From positions 34,640-44,147 of the forward strand of contig PMMV01000029.1 of NCBI GenBank assembly GCA_003162115.1: 9,508 nucleotides of DNA, given 5' to 3'. Under the pieces are notes generated by a model. That model was not told where the DNA came from, did not search any database, and saw nothing but the letters and a program-made list of their open reading frames with translations. A program made the position numbers and the translations under genes. Positions 5,681 to 9,508 of this stretch are shown piece by piece; the stretch's first letter is position 1; every line of letters begins with the position of its first letter. The DNA is from Methanobacterium sp. (GTDB lineage: Archaea > Methanobacteriota > Methanobacteria > Methanobacteriales > Methanobacteriaceae).

Positions 5681-6549
5681 ATATAATCCTCCATCATAAG
5701 TTTTGCAGCTTTTAAACCTAATTTACTGGCTTTATCTGCAGAACCTTCCACCTTCACTCTTGAAAGTATTTTCCCTTCTTTATTAAGAAGAACTGCACAG
5801 AGTTTGAGGTTATTCTCCTTTATCCTCGCAGAAACACCGAGAGGCCACTGACAACCCACTCCTAACTCTTTAAGAACCCTTTTCTCTGCGGAAACTTCTT
5901 GAAAAGAAGGTGTGTGATTTAACTTCTCTAATATATTTCTTTTATCATTATCCTCTCTTGCAACAACAGCAATTGCTCCCTGCCCTGCAGCAGGTGTGAA
6001 ATATTCAATTGAAAACCTCTGCTTTATATATTCGGTTAGACCAAGTCTCTTTAAACCTGCCTCAGCCATAATTGTTGCATCGTAATCTCCACTTAATACT
6101 TTCTTTATTCTCGTATCTATATTTCCCCTTATTGTTTTTATATTAAAATCTTTTTCATGATAGTTACAAAAAGCTTCTCTTCTAATACTGCTGGTACCTA
6201 CTGTTGCATTTGATGGTATTTTATCCCATTCATAACTCGACACTAATACCTCATTTGGAGATTCCCTTGGGGGTACAGCAACGATCTTAAGTTCTCCTTC
6301 CAGCTCTGTTGGCAGATCCTTCAAACTGTGAACTGCAAAATCTACATCCTCATTTAATACGGCGTTATCAAGCTCCCGTGTAAATATTCCTTTAGCATCT
6401 ATGTTATATAACTGAGAATCTTGAATATTATCTCCTGTCGTCTTGATTATCTCCATATCTATTTTTTCGTTCGTTAATTTTGATAATTTATTAATTATAC
6501 CTTTTGTTTGTACAGTTGCAAGACTGCTTCCCCTAGTGCCAACCTTCAA
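5677..6549 (-). CDS. hemC: Hydroxymethylbilane synthase (porphobilinogen deaminase)
   Basis: The 290-residue enzyme joins four porphobilinogen units into hydroxymethylbilane, the linear precursor of uroporphyrinogen III and hence of siroheme, cobamides and F430. Clear motifs are MKVGTRGSSLA at the start, KGIFTRELD (53-61), HSLKDLP (74-80) with the catalytic aspartate D78, GTSSIRR (118-124), RGNIDTR (141-147), and GVGCQWPLG (230-238), where C233 anchors the dipyrromethane cofactor. Length is normal for the shorter archaeal form. The start is TTG (6547-6549). GGAG (6558-6561) lies eight bases upstream, and there is no in-frame ATG before a stop at 6592-6594, so TTG is well supported. A five-codon ATG frame (6563 down to 6546) overlaps the start. 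A promoter lies just upstream, so hemC can head its own transcript with the two following genes. Confidence 0.95.
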   Translation of the reverse strand: MKVGTRGSSLATVQTKGIINKLSKLTNEKIDMEIIKTTGDNIQDSQLYNIDAKGIFTRELDNAVLNEDVDFAVHSLKDLPTELEGELKIVAVPPRESPNEVLVSSYEWDKIPSNATVGTSSIRREAFCNYHEKDFNIKTIRGNIDTRIKKVLSGDYDATIMAEAGLKRLGLTEYIKQRFSIEYFTPAAGQGAIAVVAREDNDKRNILEKLNHTPSFQEVSAEKRVLKELGVGCQWPLGVSARIKENNLKLCAVLLNKEGKILSRVKVEGSADKASKLGLKAAKLMMEDYI

Positions 6550-6590
6550 AAAATCATCTCCATAAGAAAAATTTCGGCATTCTTTAATCT

Positions 6591-6606
6591 CTTATAAATT
6601 CTTTTA
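6591..6606 (-). promoter_or_regulatory. TATA promoter of hemC and downstream genes
   Basis: On the minus strand AAAAGA (6601-6606) precedes AATTTATAAG (6591-6600), a good BRE-plus-TATA arrangement. Transcription would begin near 6568-6573, leaving a leader of only about 20 bases that contains the ribosome site GGAG at 6558-6561. This suggests that hemC, the dehydrogenase gene and the gfcR-like gene can be expressed separately from cfbE and its upstream genes. Confidence 0.55.
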
Positions 6607-6642
6607 AAATTATTCGAATTAAATAAAAGTTCTGAATCTAGT

Positions 6643-6690
6643 TTAAAAGTCCAATATGATCATAAATTTGAGTAATCTTACCAACTTCAT
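6643..6690 (-). other. Candidate 15-codon small ORF in the cfbE-hemC spacer
   Basis: An ATG at 6688-6690 follows AGGAG (6696-6700) at a five-base spacing. It opens a frame of 15 codons, MKLVRLLKFMIILDF, ending in TAA (6643-6645). The peptide has a basic N-terminus and a hydrophobic middle. It lies upstream of the predicted hemC TATA box, so it would be translated only from read-through of cfbE or from another promoter. The rest of the 211-base spacer (6550-6760) shows nothing except the hemC promoter. A chance match is quite possible. Confidence 0.2.
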
Positions 6691-6760
6691 AAAAACTCCT
6701 AGTGATTGATTCTTGTATAATCTCTAATAAATGTTACCATGTAAAGTCTGAATTCTCAGT

Positions 6761-8125
6761 TTACCTTTTTTTTAAATCTGAAAAGTTGGATCTGTAAATA
6801 ATGAGGATGTTTGAACAAGTATTATCAATAGCACATTCTATTGCACCATTTAAATCATTACGGTATATGAAATTTCTTTTTAAAATATTTTTAACACTAT
6901 CACCCAACTCATCTACCAGTATTAAGGGCATATATCCATTTATATCATCTAAAACAGCTGATACAGATTCTTCATCTATTTCTTCACATGTAATCCCGTA
7001 TTTGCCCCCAAAGATAACTCCTACATTGTCCATATCTTCCATCATCAATAGAGCCTTTTTTACTGCTGTAACATTGAGACCGGGATTTATCTCTTTTATA
7101 AAACGGATCCCATCATGCTCTTCTATTGAAGTCCTGCCCTTTACACCCTTAAAATTATTTAAACCTTCCTTAATTTTTTCCATTGGAACTCCAATGGATA
7201 AAGAAGCGCATACAGCTGACAGTACATTGGTCACATGGTAAGGTGAGGGTGCAAATGTTGATACTTCAATTGATTCATTGAGGATATTATTACTAGATGT
7301 TTTAAAATCTTCTAATTCAATTTTGAAGTCGGTTTTAACGAGACCAAACCTTATTTGCGATGCAGTTAAATTTGCATGGTTTCTATCATCTGTACTGTTC
7401 CCAAATGTGTTGGTTTTCTCCATAAATTCTGAGTACATGGAGTTAAAAGAGTTAATTTCACATGCAACTGCTTTACTTTTGAATATCTGTAATTTTGCAT
7501 CGCTCGCTACTTTTGTATTGCATGATATAGGATAATTTTCAACTATATTTGTGAGTATTCCCACATCTGCAAGTCCGGTTCCACCAAGAGATGTCTCAAA
7601 TATGCATATCCCTATTTCATAGCCTTCTGAAAGTTTCATTGATTCAATTATACTTGCAGGAGTTATACTTATATCACTCTTTAAAACCTTCCATTTACCA
7701 TCATCTATTACCTCAACACCCAAACTGCTTAAAACTAAGGGATTAAAATCTTTTAATATCTCTTTTAAAATCCATACAACACTTGTTTTTCCCTTAACAC
7801 CAGTCACTTCAATTATGGGAATGTTTATTCTATCTTTAAGTATGAATCCAACTGCTTCGTGGTGAGTCATATCAACAGGATATTCAAGATTGCAGTGAAC
7901 TGGAGCAACAATCATGAAGTCTGATTCAGTTCCAGGATTTTTATGTTCTTTAAGATCTTCTATACTTTCAAGGAATTTTAACCCGTTAACTTGAAGTTCA
8001 TACCTTGTATGAGAATCCATTGTGGAGTAAATATCCAATGCGAAAACTTCAAACTCAGGGATTTTCATGAATTCAGAAGCTATTAACTGGCCTCCATGAG
8101 TCATATCGACTATTAAAACCTTCAT
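6761..8125 (-). CDS. cfbE: Coenzyme F430 synthase (Mur-ligase-like)
   Basis: The 454-residue protein has the Mur ligase layout. It begins MKVLIVDMTHGG, typical of CfbE. A nucleotide-binding loop VTGVKGKTS lies at about 107-115. The central ligase domain includes CIFETSLGGTGLADVGILTNIVENY (about 174-198) and a possible modified-lysine region ASDAKLQIF (207-215). A C-terminal domain begins near FKGVKGRTS (about 325-333) and includes NPGLNVTAVKKAL (347-359). CfbE uses ATP for the last step of F430 synthesis, forming the six-membered ring from seco-F430; F430 is the nickel tetrapyrrole of methyl-coenzyme M reductase. An ATG at 8137 would add four residues and overlap nadK by eight bases. I prefer 8125 because GGGGATG then lies nine bases upstream and the N-terminus matches the family. 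Neighbours hemC (same pathway) and nadK (adjacent, same strand) support the call. Confidence 0.87.
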   Translation of the reverse strand: MKVLIVDMTHGGQLIASEFMKIPEFEVFALDIYSTMDSHTRYELQVNGLKFLESIEDLKEHKNPGTESDFMIVAPVHCNLEYPVDMTHHEAVGFILKDRINIPIIEVTGVKGKTSVVWILKEILKDFNPLVLSSLGVEVIDDGKWKVLKSDISITPASIIESMKLSEGYEIGICIFETSLGGTGLADVGILTNIVENYPISCNTKVASDAKLQIFKSKAVACEINSFNSMYSEFMEKTNTFGNSTDDRNHANLTASQIRFGLVKTDFKIELEDFKTSSNNILNESIEVSTFAPSPYHVTNVLSAVCASLSIGVPMEKIKEGLNNFKGVKGRTSIEEHDGIRFIKEINPGLNVTAVKKALLMMEDMDNVGVIFGGKYGITCEEIDEESVSAVLDDINGYMPLILVDELGDSVKNILKRNFIYRNDLNGAIECAIDNTCSNILIIYRSNFSDLKKR

Positions 8126-8129
8126 GGAT

Positions 8130-8960
8130 TTATACATCCCCTTGAAGTTTCTCCCTGACTCTTCTGTAAAAGTTTTTGGTTAACCGGACAAAATAAGCGT
8201 AGTTATCGGCTTTTTTAAATACAATTTCATCCATGTAGTTAATTTCTTCCTCAAACTGACCATCAATAACTGCCACTGCCTTTTTACCCTCACGAAGAAA
8301 CTTGACCTTAATAACACTATCGTTTGGTACAACTGTAGGCCTTGCACCTAACTTAAATGGACATATAGGAACTATTATAAACGCACCCACTCTGGGATCA
8401 ACTATTGGACCTCCTGCAGACATTGAATATGCCGTAGAGCCACTTGGTGTAGCAATTATAAGACCATCCGCCCGGAGTTCTTCCACAACCTCATCATCTA
8501 CACTTATCTCAATGTGAAGCATCTTTGCAGGTTTTTGAGTCATTAAAACAACTTCGTTAAGGGCTTTGTGAAGTTCCTTGTTGTGCCATACCTGAAGCTG
8601 GGTTCGCTTTTCAACAAAATAATTGCCTTCTAAAACTTGTTCCAATGCCGTGAAAGTCTCATCCGGATCTATCTCAGTTAAGAAACCTACTGCACCCATA
8701 TTAATACCAAATAAAGGGATTTTTTTCAAGTTTATAATTCCCTGAGTTCTGAGTACTGTACCATCTCCCCCAACTGCCACAACCATGTCCACATCCATAT
8801 CTACTAGGTCGGAGGCAATGTTCTGGTATTTGGTAAGCTTTGATGACAGATTTGAATCAATCAATGTTTCTACATCCTTTTTAATAAGGAATTCAACTAT
8901 TTTCCCTGCTAGTTCTACTGATTTATCAACATCAAAACGTGCTACGACTCCTATGCGCAT
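8130..8960 (-). CDS. nadK: NAD kinase
   Basis: The 276-residue enzyme phosphorylates NAD to NADP with ATP or polyphosphate in the cytosol. GGDGTVLRT (about 64-72) is the family signature for the phosphate donor. INMGAVGFLTEI (86-97), LNEVVL (134-139) with the conserved NE pair, and ATPSGSTAYSMSAGGPIV (170-187) are the other NAD kinase motifs. Length is typical of a stand-alone archaeal enzyme. A TTG at 8961-8963 would add one methionine. The ATG at 8958-8960 is preferred because GGAGGT (8966-8971) lies five bases upstream. It overlaps the previous stop codon by one base (TGATG), so it is translationally coupled to the phosphatase gene. In Methanocaldococcus jannaschii the equivalent phosphatase and kinase are fused in one protein in the same order. 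Confidence 0.95.
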   Translation of the reverse strand: MRIGVVARFDVDKSVELAGKIVEFLIKKDVETLIDSNLSSKLTKYQNIASDLVDMDVDMVVAVGGDGTVLRTQGIINLKKIPLFGINMGAVGFLTEIDPDETFTALEQVLEGNYFVEKRTQLQVWHNKELHKALNEVVLMTQKPAKMLHIEISVDDEVVEELRADGLIIATPSGSTAYSMSAGGPIVDPRVGAFIIVPICPFKLGARPTVVPNDSVIKVKFLREGKKAVAVIDGQFEEEINYMDEIVFKKADNYAYFVRLTKNFYRRVREKLQGDV

Positions 8961-9508
8961 CAAATACCTCCCAAGATTTCTATTATTCCCCTGTGAACAT
9001 TTTTATTACATGAAGCAATTATTGAAGTCCTATCAATAACGTTCAATTCACTATTCAGTGATCTGCATTTCTCATCCGTTACAACACCATTTGATTCCTC
9101 TATTATAAGTTTTGCAGCTGATATATCAACTATCCTTAAGTTTCCACGCACATCTAAAAATGCATCATACGTACCATCTGCCACATAACACAGCTCTATT
9201 GCTACTGAACCTAAAATTCTCATGCTACTCACTGTTTTGCAGAGTCTGTCTATTTTGGACATTTCTGCCCTGTATATATAAGCTCCTATTGAAGAGCCTG
9301 AAACATCTCTTCTTGTTGATGGCTTAACTTGTTTTCCGTTAAGCCAAGCACCCATTCCCTTTTGGGCATTGTAAATGTCATCAGTTGCAAAGTTTTTAAC
9401 AAAACCAATTTCAATGTCACTGATTGTGAGTTTTCCCGGTACTTTAACATTATTAGATGCACTAGTAGGATCTGCTACTGCTATTGATATTCCATATGCA
9501 GGTATGTT
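8960..9508 (-). CDS. suhB: Inositol-monophosphatase-family phosphatase (partial, 5' end outside)
   Basis: The last 182 residues of the protein are visible; the frame is open to the right edge, past an internal ATG at 9355 that is not the real start. It opens with NIPAYGISIAVA, which in this family follows the DPLDGT metal site that lies outside the window. RILGSVAIELCYVADGTYDA (about 97-116 of the fragment) and RIVDISAAKLIIEESNG (125-141), where the aspartate is the expected third metal ligand, are clear family motifs. Archaeal members act on inositol-1-phosphate and fructose-1,6-bisphosphate, and a homologue fused to NAD kinase removes phosphate from NADP. The tight overlap with nadK favours a role in NADP(H) balance, but the sequence alone does not decide. 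The symbol is by family only. Confidence 0.88.
   Translation of the reverse strand, partial: NIPAYGISIAVADPTSASNNVKVPGKLTISDIEIGFVKNFATDDIYNAQKGMGAWLNGKQVKPSTRRDVSGSSIGAYIYRAEMSKIDRLCKTVSSMRILGSVAIELCYVADGTYDAFLDVRGNLRIVDISAAKLIIEESNGVVTDEKCRSLNSELNVIDRTSIIASCNKNVHRGIIEILGGI
8966..8971 (-). promoter_or_regulatory. Ribosome binding site that sets the nadK start
   Basis: GGAGGT on the minus strand lies inside the last codons of the phosphatase gene, five bases before the nadK ATG and only two before the alternative TTG. The spacing decides for the ATG. Confidence 0.7.

Noticed and set aside
6801..7241. 146-codon plus-strand frame opposite cfbE
   Set aside because: The opposite frame has clear Mur-ligase motifs throughout. 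The plus-strand product is Ser/Pro/Ile-rich with no recognisable domain, as expected of a shadow frame.
9356..9508. Start of the IMPase-family gene at the ATG at 9355
   Set aside because: The frame stays open to the window edge and the upstream residues (NIPAYGISIAVA onward) match the family, so the gene is cut by the window rather than short.
1..9508. CRISPR arrays, tRNA or rRNA genes, insertion sequences, attachment sites
   Set aside because: I saw no regularly spaced repeats, no tRNA-like cloverleaf segments, no transposase motifs and no terminal repeats. The repeats found are short and local.

Overview
The window comes from a methanogenic archaeon, most likely of the order Methanobacteriales (Methanobacterium or a close relative). 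The evidence is a TFB-type transcription factor, Gar1, the archaeal/eukaryotic-type release factor aRF1 with NIKS and GGQ motifs, an archaeal-type UMP kinase, TATA-box promoters, and a Mur-ligase-like gene matching coenzyme F430 synthase (CfbE), whose product occurs only in methanogens and methane-oxidising archaea. The DNA is AT-rich, and the spacers are very AT-rich. Genus assignment is inference; no search was run.

Layout. Bases 1-96 are the end of an unrecognised membrane-protein gene (+). After a TATA promoter come gar1 and tfb (+), which overlap by four bases and end in a hairpin/U-rich terminator. The next two genes read leftward: archaeal pyrH, then a 66-residue zinc-ribbon/one-helix protein (DUF2116-like). 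A divergent 180-base AT-rich spacer separates pyrH from prf1 (aRF1, +). prf1 converges on a six-gene leftward cluster that fills the rest of the window. In transcription order this is: IMPase-family phosphatase (cut by the window edge), NAD kinase, cfbE, [211-base spacer with a promoter], hemC, a Gfo/Idh/MocA dehydrogenase, and an HTH-phosphoribosyltransferase protein of the GfcR/PyrE-like family. Spacing is tight inside the cluster (TGATG and TTGA overlaps), and a hairpin followed by a U-rich tract closes it.

Function. The right half joins tetrapyrrole synthesis (HemC makes the common precursor, CfbE performs the last step to F430) with NADP metabolism (NAD kinase plus a phosphatase), a nucleotide-sugar-type dehydrogenase and a possible PRPP-sensing regulator. 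The left half is information processing: rRNA pseudouridylation (Gar1), transcription initiation (TFB), translation termination (aRF1) and pyrimidine nucleotide synthesis (UMP kinase).

No mobile element, CRISPR array, tRNA or rRNA was seen. The content is conserved core genome and I see no clearly new multigene system. The most unusual observations are at gene starts: a release-factor gene whose ATG frame ends at a UGA after three codons, so that a GTG start is needed; a TFB with a threefold ten-residue repeat before its zinc ribbon; and two consecutive TTG-started genes with strong ribosome binding sites.
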